Of a DNA stretch of 64,000 nucleotides, positions 1 through 10,339 are shown piece after piece. The translations under genes and the position numbers were made by a program. The stretch lies in NCBI GenBank assembly GCA_037013685.1, contig CM072891.1:19382501-19446500 (forward strand). Reading direction: 5' to 3'. The notes under the pieces were generated by a model. That model was not told the origin of the DNA and did not search any database. It worked only from the letters and a program-made list of their open reading frames with translations. Each line of letters starts with the position of its first letter. The stretch's first letter is position 1. The DNA comes from Acridotheres tristis. Taxonomy: Eukaryota; Chordata; Aves; Passeriformes; Sturnidae.

Positions 1-2280
1 GCACTGAATGGTAGAAAGCAGGTGAGACCTGTGCCAGTGGATGGGATGTGCACTCCCTGGTGTCCAGCAGATTCATTTTGTGATTTTTTTTCCCCCCCAT
101 TTTTCCTCTTATTTACAAAATCTGAGACCTTGAGAGACATTTAAGTATCTGTCACTCGTGGGAAACAGTGAGATTCAGCTGGCTAAAATATCTGATTCTT
201 CATCTGTGAAAGACTGATTAAATACTATTTCAGGTTTATTATGAGCATAATTGCACTAAAGACTGTAAGGCACTCTATTTACCCTACAATTGCAGAGAGG
301 TGTCCATATTTATTAAAAGAACAGTATAAGATCAGTAGCATAATCTCTTATACTGTTTCAGCCAACTATTGCCTCAGTTCATAAGGGACTGGAACAAAGG
401 ACTGTCACAGGAGAGTTAATGGATCATTGACCTGCTATATGGTGACTTTTTACATTATTAAAAACATTATGTCTCCTGTATTTTGTGGGCTTTGCTGTTT
501 GGATGCAGCACACAGGTGACCTTTTGGGAATAGAGCTTTTCTTATGTGTATTAAGGACATTTTTAGAAACAGCCTAATGTATTCTTACATTTTCATTTGC
601 TTCTTCAGACAGCACCTGTCTACTTTATGTACAGTGTCCGTTGTGTTCCTTTTGTTTCCTTTCGTTGTTTTGGTTTTATCAAATAGCACATTTACCAGTG
701 ATTTTTTGTGTATGCAGAAATGTACAAAACTCCCACTTGGAGATTCTAAAGAGCCCATCAGGTCATTTAATGAAAGAAAAGATTTTAGACTCAAGTTTTC
801 TGGGCAGAATTCCAGATTAGAAAATCACATTTTTCTCTCTATCTTAAGCAGTTTTGTGGAATTGCCCCACTTTAGTATAAAGAGCTATCACATTTCACCA
901 TAAAATATGCTGCATTTCAATACTCACCTTTTGAAAAGTGCTTTGGGATTTGCTCTGATAGTTCCTGTATATGTTTTGTCTCTGTAGTGGTTTGCTTCAC
1001 CAGCTCTCCTTCAAATTAGAAAACTTGTCTTGTTTCCAAGAAGAAGTGCCAGGTATGACTTCAGGCTTACACATCCTGCTGGATTTGAGATCTTTGTTCA
1101 CTGACTAAGAATATATTTATGTAGGTTTTAAGTATTGCTGTGTCAGTGCTCTGGGATTATAGATATTTCTGTTGAGGAGTTGCAGTGGGCAGCCAGACAG
1201 AATCCAATATTAATTTTCTTGTTGTGTTTGCATGCTAGAATTATTGCTTCATGGATTGTAAGCAATTTGGTGCAAGTATTCAGTATTCAAAATCTTATCA
1301 GGTTGTGGGATTTTACTTTGATTCTTAAATCACTTTATTCATTCTAGAGTGCGTTTTGTTGTGCCTAACTAAACATTTTAGTGGAAGTCTGTTTTAAGCC
1401 ACGTGTGTGGCTCCCATGAATAGAGAGAAACATGGGAAGAACACACACTACCAGAAGAACTTACAGGACCTTCTAATAGTGAAGGGAAACTTTAAAAATT
1501 TTTTTTTCTTTCACCATCGCATTTGTCTTGTGTGTTTTGGTTATAAGAAGCTGAGGTATTACTTCAAGAAATACTGGGCAAGATATTTTTAAACAGCATT
1601 GAGATTTTAATGGGATTATGTTCCTTTAAAAAGATTTGTTTCCCTTCACTCCTCTCCTTTAGATTTCTGCAAATAAAATCATTACTATACTCTTTCTAGT
1701 GACTGAACACAAAAGGATGAGGAACATGGAAGGGCAGAAATCAATTTCTTTCATTTGTGTGAACGTAAAGGCCACAGCTCCATCTAAGTGTACAGCTGAA
1801 GACATGTTTCCTTTGCAAATAAACTGTGCACCTTGATGTCATTTCATTTTCCCACTTTGCCTGTGTTTTGATTAAAGGGTGGATGCAGCACTGGAGAGCT
1901 AGAAAAAGCAACCTCCAGGTAGGGATGTCCAGAGAATGGATGTGTGCTGTTTCCCCTACCATAGTGGATGACCAGAGGATAACATACTGCTCTAGCAGGT
2001 CTGTTTACTGGTTTCTGTGCACATCTGCAGATGTCTGAAATGCCTAAATCTTAATAGTTCAAGGCTTTCCTTTCAGCTTCCTCTCTGCCTAATCCGTTCT
2101 GATCTTGGAGCTGGGGCAGAGACAGCACCGCTCCTGTATTAAATTTATTTAGGAAGGAGCATTTAGCTGTTGCTGTCCCCTCTAGACTCATTAATTCAGG
2201 TGAATAGCAAGCAGAGGGAGAGAAGGTGGCTTTGCCTGTGTTGCCGTGCTGCAATCTTTCTGTGCTGTGGAGCCTGAATG
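1..2280. other. Unique AT-rich DNA, no gene seen
   Basis: Both strands carry only short open frames (longest 119 codons, 544-903 plus). These lack a domain, a splice context or coding-like composition, so I read them as chance. No repeat family was recognised. Intergenic or intronic DNA fits best. Confidence 0.6.
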
Positions 2281-2284
2281 AGGG

Positions 2285-2525
2285 AACAAGGGAACGAGGC
2301 AGCTGTGTTAGCCTGTTGTCACTGCCATCGCTAATAGAACACGATGATTTCCATCTTTTCCCATCTGCCTGTGGGGGGGAGAGACGCCGATAAGGCCTTG
2401 GGATTGGTTACAATCTCCTGAAATCACAAAGCAGATGGATATTGAGCAGATAAGCGTTAATCTGTCCTGGGAGAGGATTAATCGGGTGAGAGATGGCAAT
2501 CTCTGCGTGCGGGGCTGAGGGCGGG
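2285..2525. promoter_or_regulatory. Candidate conserved non-coding element (enhancer-like)
   Basis: What is seen: a compact block richer in GC and CpG than its flanks, with two GATA-type sites (GATAAG at 2389-2394 and AGATAAG at 2448-2454), two homeodomain-type sites (TTAATC at 2457-2462 and GGATTAATC at 2475-2483) and an ATTGG (inverted CCAAT) at 2403-2407. No credible reading frame explains it. Clustering of TAATCC-type and GATA sites is typical of vertebrate developmental enhancers. That this is one is inference, since short motifs also occur by chance. The strand is arbitrary. Confidence 0.3.
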
Positions 2526-2847
2526 GGGCAGCTGGTGCTGCTCTCATCTCTTCTGGTCCTGCTTTTGTCTCCTGTGTGTGTGTCGTGGTGGCAAATAAGG
2601 ACTGTTTCCTACACAAGTCTTATCACTCTAATTTTCACTGAACTTTGACTTCAAAAGCTGGGGAGAATGTCTTAAGATTTTTAAGCAAGCTAAGACTTTC
2701 TTTGATTGTCCACTTTTCCTATGTACTTTTAGCCAACCTACTGTTTCTTTGTAGCTTGTGAGCATGGTCTTTCCCCAGGACCATTCAATGGTTGTGTGAC
2801 GTTTGATTTAAATGATTTTTTCTGACATCTACAGGATTTTATCTGAG

Positions 2848-2915
2848 AATCTCTAAACATTTTACAGGCAGTAGTTAATTAATTCCCACAGCATCTCAGC
2901 GAGGTTAGGTAAGAA
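2848..2915 (+). repeat. MIR SINE fragment (degraded)
   Basis: The stretch follows the central MIR core: 'CTAAACATTTTACAGG', then a TTAATTAATTCCCACA block, then GAGGTTAGGTAAG. These correspond to the MIR order 'CTAAGCGCTTTACATG', 'TTAATCCTCACAA', 'GAGGTAGGTA'. Only the core is left. MIRs are ancient tRNA-derived SINEs shared across amniotes, so this is an old insertion. The match is from memory of the consensus and edges are approximate. Confidence 0.6.
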
Positions 2916-2929
2916 CTAAAGACTTGTGG

Positions 2930-4030
2930 GGGTTTTTCTTAATTTGCTTGTTTGTTTTCCCCTAGAGCATTTGAATACCTGTAGCACCTGCTGTCTGAAT
3001 TTAGAGTAACAGTGCTAAGCTTTTCTGAAATTCAGACCTTATATCCATTACTGGTGGTATGCTGTGACACAGGGCAGTGGGATCAAAACTGAAGAGAAAA
3101 ATGTATCAGTGACAAAGACGGGAATAAATGTATGAATCCAGCCTCTTCCTCTTCAGTCTCTTTTTCTGACCACAAAACACAGTGCTTTTTTGAGGCAGCA
3201 CATTGATTGCTAGTCTCTGGCTTCTCTCTGAATACAGCTGTTTCTTTTTTTTATGCCTCTCAGTTGTGGTTCACATGGTTCCTTTTTCTTTCTGTCTCTC
3301 TCTGTGTCTCCTAATTTACTTCTCAGTGTAGGAGAATATGCAGTGATGCCAGTGTCCTCTCACAGCAATCTTCAGCCTGTTCTTTTCATTGGCTTAGTTA
3401 CCAGCATCTTTGAGAGATCTAGCAGCCTTATATAAAGATAGAAGATTATAAAACTACCAGGGTTATGTGGAGTGCAGAAAGGCAAATTTTGTCCTGCTCT
3501 TCTGCCCTGGGGTTAGCTCTTAGTGTCTACACTTACTTTACCAGTTAGGTAGATTATGTGTGAGGTGTAATTGCCTGCCATAGGCAGACTTTCTGAGGGG
3601 CCCTAACTCAGTGTCTTATTTTTATGTGCTCAGAACACTTATTTCCATGTGTAAATAAGCTTGATCAGAAAGGCATATAGAAAGAGCCTTTTGCAGATTT
3701 AAAACTCAACCAATTTGTCTTTTTCTATAGGAGTAGTATAGCAAATGAACTTCAGTAAATTGGATGGGTTAATCCATCTGTCAGGCCTGCACAGTGAGGA
3801 TTCCTGCTGGAACTGGGGATCTCTATTAGCAGTTTGCTCTGGGTGGGCTGGAGCAGACCAGAGTGGGCAGTGTCTTTGACACCTGGGTTGGGCCTTATGT
3901 TTTCCTTCTTCCTCCCTTGAAAGTGAATATCCAAAGTAGCTTTTTCAAAGCACAGTACAGAGATTTTACTGTCACAAGGAAGAATGGCTGTTGTTTCTGT
4001 CTCTGTGGATAGGTGAGTGCTGAGGTCTCA
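2930..4030. other. Unique DNA, no gene seen
   Basis: No recognised repeat, RNA gene or supported exon. Open frames are 60 codons or fewer and unconvincing on both strands. Confidence 0.5.
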
Positions 4031-4190
4031 TTTAGTAATAATCACCTATATTTAGAGGCATTTGTGTGAAAGTTTTCATTTTGCCACATTTTTATAATAG
4101 ACCTATTACTATGGCTAGGACAGGCATGTTGGTTATTTTTGCTCCATCTTACTGGGGAAATTGCCAAAGGCATGAGAACAGAGTCAGTAA
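4031..4190 (+). repeat. Possible MIR SINE, strongly diverged
   Basis: The start (AGTAATAATCACCTATATTT) resembles the 'AATAATACCTA..TTATATAG' opening of tetrapod MIR variants. About 100 bp later, 'GCTCCATCTTACTGGGGAAA' followed by a CATGAGAACAGAG stretch resembles the MIR 'CCCATTTTACAGATGGGGAAACTGAGGCAC' region. Both ends lie in the right order and spacing, while the middle is poorly preserved. Confidence 0.45.
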
Positions 4191-4204
4191 GACAATCATG
4201 AACT

Positions 4205-4246
4205 AGGAATAACATAGGAATAACATTTATTTTTATTTATTTTTAG
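4205..4246. repeat. 11-bp tandem duplication plus TTTA-rich run
   Basis: AGGAATAACAT occurs twice head-to-tail (4205-4215 and 4216-4226), followed directly by a TTTATTTTTATTTATTTTT-type low-complexity run. On the minus strand this run contains overlapping AATAAA hexamers. They could act as a poly(A) signal for a minus-strand transcript ending downstream of the exon candidate at 5022-5252, but low complexity alone explains them. Confidence 0.7.
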
Positions 4247-5021
4247 TTATATTACCAGTGATACTAATAGATAGGAGTTTCCTTCTTGTAAATGAAAACT
4301 GGATATATCTTTTAAATTTTGTAACCTGTAATCTTGACAACAGTTTGCAGGCCTGTTTTGCAGTATATTGGACAAGATAATTAGAATGGTTCTTTGTGAC
4401 CTCAAATCCCTTACCTGAGTAGCCAAAGGTCATGGGCCTGCAGACTGGAAATGCTGTTTTGAGTCACCTGATGGTCTTTTTTTTAGCATTTTGGGGTGAG
4501 GAATGCGTTCTTCTATCCTTACTCTTCCTGTAATTTGTAATCCTTGACTGAGTTTCTAAAAGGTGTTTTCTCCACCTTACCTTGTGCTTTGAATGCCCTG
4601 ATATTGTTTTACAAGTTTCCTGTGGTCAAACAGTTTGCCAAAGTTTTACACATAGGGTAGAAAAGGAAAACCTTTTCAGACATCAAGTTATTGAAGACAG
4701 GGGGACACACTGGGAAAATAAATTGCCACCAGCATGAACTGAACTGGAAATATTTGTTAACTTGCTGTCAGACACAGATTTTTTTCTATCTTGAGAAAAA
4801 TTACAGACCCTTTAATTTTTCTTCCGTACCTGTTGTTTTTAATGAAAATTTTCTTTACTCCCCTTACTGTTTTGTTCTGCTTCCTTTCAGACTACTTCAG
4901 AAAGAGCTTTCTCCATCTCCTTATTATAATTTCCTTAGTTTGGAGTGTTTAAATATTTGGGAGGTTTTTTTATAAAAGCCTATGTTTCTGACGGGTAAAG
5001 AGGACAGAACAATATTGGATT

Positions 5022-5252
5022 CTAGTAACCAAGATTTGATGTGTAATGTTCATCAAAACCACATATGTAATATTCATAAAGAGCTGGATCTATGGCTGCA
5101 CTGGTCAAAGAAGAGAATTCTGTTGATTCTTGTGGCTTAGGATTACATGCAAAATGGTGTTCTGCTAATATTCCTTTTAAATAGTTCTCCACCTTTTTTT
5201 CAGACCCAAAGTGAGGGCTCCCTTCTTTCATCAAGGCAAGACTTGGCACAGT
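5022..5252 (-). CDS. Candidate terminal coding exon, unidentified protein
   Basis: A minus-strand frame stays open from 5447 to a TAG at 5022-5024. Inside it, a long T-rich tract (A-rich on the plus strand, about 5270-5297) leads to '..GTGAAACAG' and a possible exon start at 5252. From there 76 codons run in phase 0 to the stop. The peptide opens TVPSLALMKEGSPHFG, has a charged middle (SEKKVENYLKG) and ends YEYYICGFDEHYTSNLGY. The composition (mixed D, E, K, H, G, P) is more coding-like than neighbouring chance frames. I do not recognise the family. No upstream partner exon was identified at higher coordinates, so this could be a chance frame; the first 65 codons of the longer frame are F-rich and look non-coding. 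Overlapping this on the plus strand, a T-rich run ending in CAG near 5205 also looks like a splice acceptor, so strand is not settled. Confidence 0.2.
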   Translation of the reverse strand, partial: TVPSLALMKEGSPHFGSEKKVENYLKGILAEHHFACNPKPQESTEFSSLTSAAIDPALYEYYICGFDEHYTSNLGY

Positions 5253-5447
5253 CTGTTTCACATACCAGAAGAAAAAAACAAACAAACAAAAAAAATTCCA
5301 GAAAAAAGCTTCAATGCATTTTCCTTTCGTAATTTCTTCAACGAGCTTGACAAACAGACAAAATTTTTGTTCTAGGCGAGAATGCATGAGTATATTCAGT
5401 GATCTCAAATCAAATTTAAAACTTCCTTTGTATTGCTCTAATGACAA

Positions 5448-6600
5448 TCACTATAGAGTCAAAGCAAGAAAAAGTAGAATCAAAACAGAAAATATGCATT
5501 TGCTTCCCCTGCCCCCTTCCTTTTTCTAGCAATATTCAACTGTGAATGCTTCAGTCCATGACTTCATTCCACTGCAGTGCAGCTGACTGGTGGTAATCCA
5601 GGCACCAGCCATATCACCTCTCATGATGTTTGCAATTCCCTTCCCACAATGGAATTTGCTCTTAAATACCAGGCAGGTAAAAATGAAGTAGATGGAGGAA
5701 AGTGTTACATTTTATTGTGTTGTGTAGATTATTAAATCGAGGCTCTTGGATTTGATAATCTGCACTGTGCCAGACAAGAGGTAGAAGGCTTCTTACACAG
5801 ATGTTCACATGACTTTATAAAAGCAGACAAAGTTATGAAATAAGTTAGTACCAGCCACTGTATTTTGAGAGGGTATATATAGTGTGCATGAGTAGTTAGG
5901 CACGGTGGGTATGGCATTAAAGCTTCCAGTGTACAAATACATGTTCCAATTCATCTCATTTGAGAAAATTGCAGCCTTTTTGGCTGTGCTGGGATCAGTC
6001 AAGAAACTGAAATAAAGATTCTCTCCCTGCTTGCATGAAATGTTTAAGTTACTTAACTCAGAGGGATGATCACACTGGGAAATACTTAATATGATGTGCC
6101 AAATCCTTAGCAAATATAAATTGACATAGCTCCATTGAATTCTCCAGCCAAGGATTAGAGCTGATTGAAAAACAGGAAATGGCAATGAAAAAAATCAATC
6201 AGCTGAAAATACCTACTTTAGTTTAATTCCATTCGTTCCCAAAGTTTTTGTTTCATTTTGTTTTCATTTTACTTTTGCTATTTTTCCTTATGCTCTCTGG
6301 CAGACCTGTCAGGTTTTTTTTCCTTCTTCAGATTTGCTTTTATATTTTTGATGATATAAAAGAGAATATGAAGGAACAGAGAATATCTGTGACCAAAAAG
6401 ATGAGAAGAACTCAACTTGGAATTTTCCTTTCTGTGAAAGTGTCAGATTCTTTGTGTTCAATTTTTTTTCTTCTGTATGAATTCATTTTTTCTTGCAAAC
6501 TTGCAAGTAGATTTGTTGACTGAATGTTGCTGAAGAATCTTAAACAAGTACCTTTATCACTTTCACTGCTTTATACCCATTTTTTTGGCCCTTCAGGTGG
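5448..6600. other. Unique DNA, no gene seen
   Basis: The longest frame is 126 codons on the minus strand (5805-6185). Its peptide is aromatic- and Cys-rich with no domain I recognise, and no clear splice sites bound it. No repeat family was recognised here. Confidence 0.45.
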
Positions 6601-7260
6601 TGATGCTCTGGTTGGTTCACGCTTCAGTCCTGTTCTGGGTTATCAAGGTGGTTTTATTAAGAATGCAACAGGAAACTACTGTTGAGGATTCCACTGGGAG
6701 CAGGTAGCTGGGTGTGCAGCTGCAGTGAGAGCTGCAGGTTGTGCCCTGGCTGGGGGACATGGTGAGAAGCCCAGGAAAGGGACCATGACCTGGTGCTGGA
6801 CCTGTGGCACCAGGGGCCTGGACACTGGGATGCAGCAGGAGCTGGGGAGTCTGGAGAAGAGCCCAGACTGTGTGGGTGCACAGAGTGTGAGGATGGAAAA
6901 GCCCAGGGATCCCTTTCTTCAGGGTCTCTCCCTGGAGGCAGCAGCTCGAGCTGTGTCTGTGTTCCTGCACCATGATTCAATTATTTTAAGGATCCAGATG
7001 CCTGAGACACTGCTGTGGGAAGCCCAGGGCTGAGCTGGTAAGGAAAGCCTGTCTGACTGTGAGTGTGGGTGTGCAGGGAGCCAAGAGGGGCACCCCTGGG
7101 GTCACTGGAGTCACCCACTGCCAAGGGGCCTTGGTCTCAGCAGTTACACACTGGAGTGGGTGCCAGAGTGGCTCCTGGATGCTCAGACAGGAAAGTTTCC
7201 ATAGCATTTGAAACAGGGCCACTCTTAGTTCTAGTAATCCTCTTTTTCCCTGAGAAGGGT
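6600..7260 (-). repeat. GC-rich patch, possible old LTR or other unclassified repeat
   Basis: This block is clearly GC-richer than both flanks and contains overlapping chance frames on both strands, the typical result of high GC. On the minus strand an AATAAAA signal (plus TTTATT at 6653-6658) is followed by about 50 bp ending near CATCACCACC, an arrangement like the R-U5 part of an LTR or the 3' end of a transcript. I see no TATA box at a suitable distance, no terminal TG..CA pair and no target-site duplication. It may equally be a GC-rich unique segment. Confidence 0.25.
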
Positions 7261-7269
7261 GCAAAACTC

Positions 7270-10160
7270 TAACTTAATGAAATTTTACTTGCAGCAAGAT
7301 ACTTCCAGTCTGATTTTCTTCTTCCCCCTTAATTTCTTAATGTAATTGCTTCTGGTTTTTTGCCTTCTCACTGTTAGAAATGTCATGTTGTTCAGTTATC
7401 AGCATGCTTATTTGGAGAAGTTTATTAAAGGTGACATAGACTTTCTGACATCCCAGTGGCAGAAAAGTAAAACGAATTTCATGGCTCATTGGGTAAAATG
7501 CTCCTTTTTGAATTGCTAGATTTAATGTGACTATTATCTGTTTAAGAAATTTTTTGTCCAAGAAACAGAGTATTTTCTGTGGAAGTAGTAATTAATGATG
7601 GAGTGGGAACTGAATAATGTTGTATGAAGGGATTTAAAGCAAATGAAAGGTTTAGAGTGTTACTGGAACCACACTGCACTTTGATTTGTATTTTCCATAG
7701 TTGAGCAGCACTCAGGTGTGTTCCATCTTTAGTTTTAGTTTAGTCATACCTTAAACAGTTGGAAGTGACAAACTTTTCCTGCATAAGCAATGTCTGCTTT
7801 GTCCCTGTTCTGCATTTCCCACAGATGCAGAGATGCAGGTACACACTGCAATGCATTGTGTGCTCACTCTCAGTGCTTTCTAGGATATTCATCTCAGTCA
7901 AGCAGGAAATCAGCCAGCTTTTCTTTCAGGCCACAAATTCTCAGTTCAAAAGTTAGTCCAAGTCCTTTATGGCTTTATGCAAATGAAAATTGAGGTTAAG
8001 AGACTAAATGTATTTGCTTGAGAGCATCTACTACATATTGTTGCAAGGAGAATGGGAGGTGAGGCCTAAATACATAATGGATTAGAAAGATTTAAGAATT
8101 GGAGAATTCTTTTCAAAACATGTTCTTTTGGAGACCTGCCTGTTTTCTATTTGCCTTAATCCTTGTTTTAGTGAATGAAGTTCAGACTTGAATGTGCAGG
8201 AGAGACTTTTGGTGTTGCTTGGTAAAATTTCACAGACCATGATGTCTCTCAAGCAGAAGTTTCTTATCTTTAGCAGAAACTACTTAACCAAGTAATGTAA
8301 AACAGTGGTTATTAAATTCCATTAGCTTTATGCAGGGTTTTAGGAGAAAGTAAAGAGCACAAGAGACATTTTAAAGATCATTTTAATTTCCCGTGCTAAC
8401 GTTAGGCCACCATGTTTAAGAGAAACAGAAATGAACAAAACCCAGCTAAGATTCCAGATTTATACTGCGTCAAAATCCAGATCTGCACTCTGAATAGTGA
8501 TGCCTGTTGTACAGAATGCTGCTGCTTTATGTGAGCCTTAGACTTCAGGTCCCCTGCTGAAGCACTGTCCAGGTGTTTCCTGTTTGTTCTTAAGGGCAAG
8601 GCAGGTTTGGTGGAGATTCAGGAAAGACAGTGTGAAGTTTTCTTTTGATCTTTTATTAGACCTGATGCAGTCCTGAATGTATTGGCTCTTGTTAGGATTG
8701 GGAGAACAGTCCATGATGGTTTGAGAGGTGCCTTTCAGTTCATATCTCATATTTTGCACTTGTTCAGGGTTTGTGAAAGTAGAAATAATAATTGACAGGG
8801 GAAAGAGCTGTTTGAAATAACATGAGTATTTTAGAAATGTGTTTCTTTTAAATAAATGCTGAAAGATAAATTAAAGTAAATGCTTTGCTTCAGTATTTTG
8901 TGTTTTGAAGACAGTTGCTGGTTTTTTGTATCCAGATTTGGAAAGTGATAAATAATCGTGGTTTTCTGTAAGTAATACCCACAGTTTTAGAGTTTTCTTC
9001 TAGGCTGAGATGAAGGGAGACATAGTGGTAGAACAGAGAAGTACAGATGGAAACAAAAAAGGTTGCAAATTTCTGATCTTTGCTTTGCAGGAGGAGTGGT
9101 GAGAACACAGTTTTATGTACAGAATGTGAATCATCCCTTATCACCTATTCTACTGTACAAAAACTCTTTTGCATTTATAATTGCCTGGTTTGGCTGAAAA
9201 GTTACTGTTACTTTTAGAAATTATTATTTCTAATGTGCATAATTCCAAGGGAATAAATGCTTCACATCTATACTGCTTTATCAGCCCTTTCTTTCCTCAA
9301 GTTACACAACTTTTTCTGCAACTGTTCACTGTTTTTTAAGAGACAGGGCCAGCAAAGCTAATTTTCTTGGAAGTGAAGTCAGCTCGAGTGGAACCAAGCT
9401 GAAGGAGAGTGCTCATCTGCATCACAGTCACCTTGTATTATAGATATAGAAAAAGCTGGATATCAGAGTTTATTGTGGGGCTCAGATCGTTGTGCTTTGT
9501 TTATTCCTGTCTGTGGGACAAGGTACTTTCAATATTGCTTTGCTTTTGGGTGGTAAAGTTGGGAGATGATCTGAGGAAAGTACAGGTGCAAAAGATCAGT
9601 GACTTCCTGAAGTCACCTAGAAACATAATGGCAGAATGACAAGGGATTACAGATCTCTTGAGACGCAGTCTGTGCTTAATATAAATTATTTTTGTGCTCA
9701 GAGTACACTCAAATAGCAACTAGAGGAGGAAATTCACTCTCTCATTTACTTTTAGTTTGTAGTCTGACACATAGCATGCCACACAGAGCAGTGGCTGCCA
9801 GTATTTAATGTTTAATCTATTTTTCATGTATATGTGACCTTTCAAATATTTCAGGATGGAAAGAGATTTGGACTTGATCCACATTTCATCTTCATCAAAA
9901 CAAGTCTGAAGAATTTCAGCCTCCATCTAGCCTTTCCCACAAGACTCTTTCTGGGATTTGGAGAGATGTTTGCAGAAGAAAGAACTGTGAGAAATGCAAA
10001 GTATATTGGTGGAAGTTGTGCCAGATATTGCATAGCCAGGGCAGTGTTTCTGGAAAAGCTGATCAGCAATTTCTCTGCTCTTAAACATAACAAAAATGAC
10101 AATACTTGGTGGTGTTGATGGCATCTGATTGAGTTTGAATCATTGAATCATTAGAAATTA
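7270..10160. other. Unique AT-rich DNA, no gene seen
   Basis: Only chance-length frames (94 codons or fewer). Short A/T runs are present but no interspersed repeat family was recognised. Confidence 0.5.
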
Positions 10161-10164
10161 TCCT

Positions 10165-10336
10165 GGCCACCCTGTGAGATGGGAAGCAGTTACCTGCATT
10201 GCACAAAGAAGAAGCTCAGAGGTGTAATAAATTAAGCAGGTTGTTCAAAGTCACACAGTGAATTATTAACTGAAGAGGGCTTGAACTCAGGTGTCCTGAA
10301 TCCTAAACCCCATGTCTCATTTACTAAGCCATCCTT
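10165..10336 (+). repeat. MIR SINE
   Basis: The stretch tracks the 3' two thirds of MIR in order: CCCTGTGAGATGGG, a GCACAAAGAAGAAGCTCAGAG block (consensus 'ACAGATGAGGAAACTGAGGCACAGAG'), then GGTTGTTCAAAGTCACACAG (consensus 'ACTTGCCCAAGGTCACACAG'), then GCTTGAACTCAGGTGTCCTGA and a CATGTCTCATTTACTAAGCC tail (consensus 'CATGCTCTTAACCACTA'). This order and spacing are diagnostic. No function is implied, and divergence shows an old insertion. Confidence 0.88.
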
Positions 10337-10339
10337 CAT

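Noticed and set aside
10136..10164. GAATCATTGAATCATTAG resembling an antisense CR1 tail (GAATCATAGAATCAT)
   Set aside because: No GGTTGGAAGGGACCT block follows; the sequence goes straight into a MIR.
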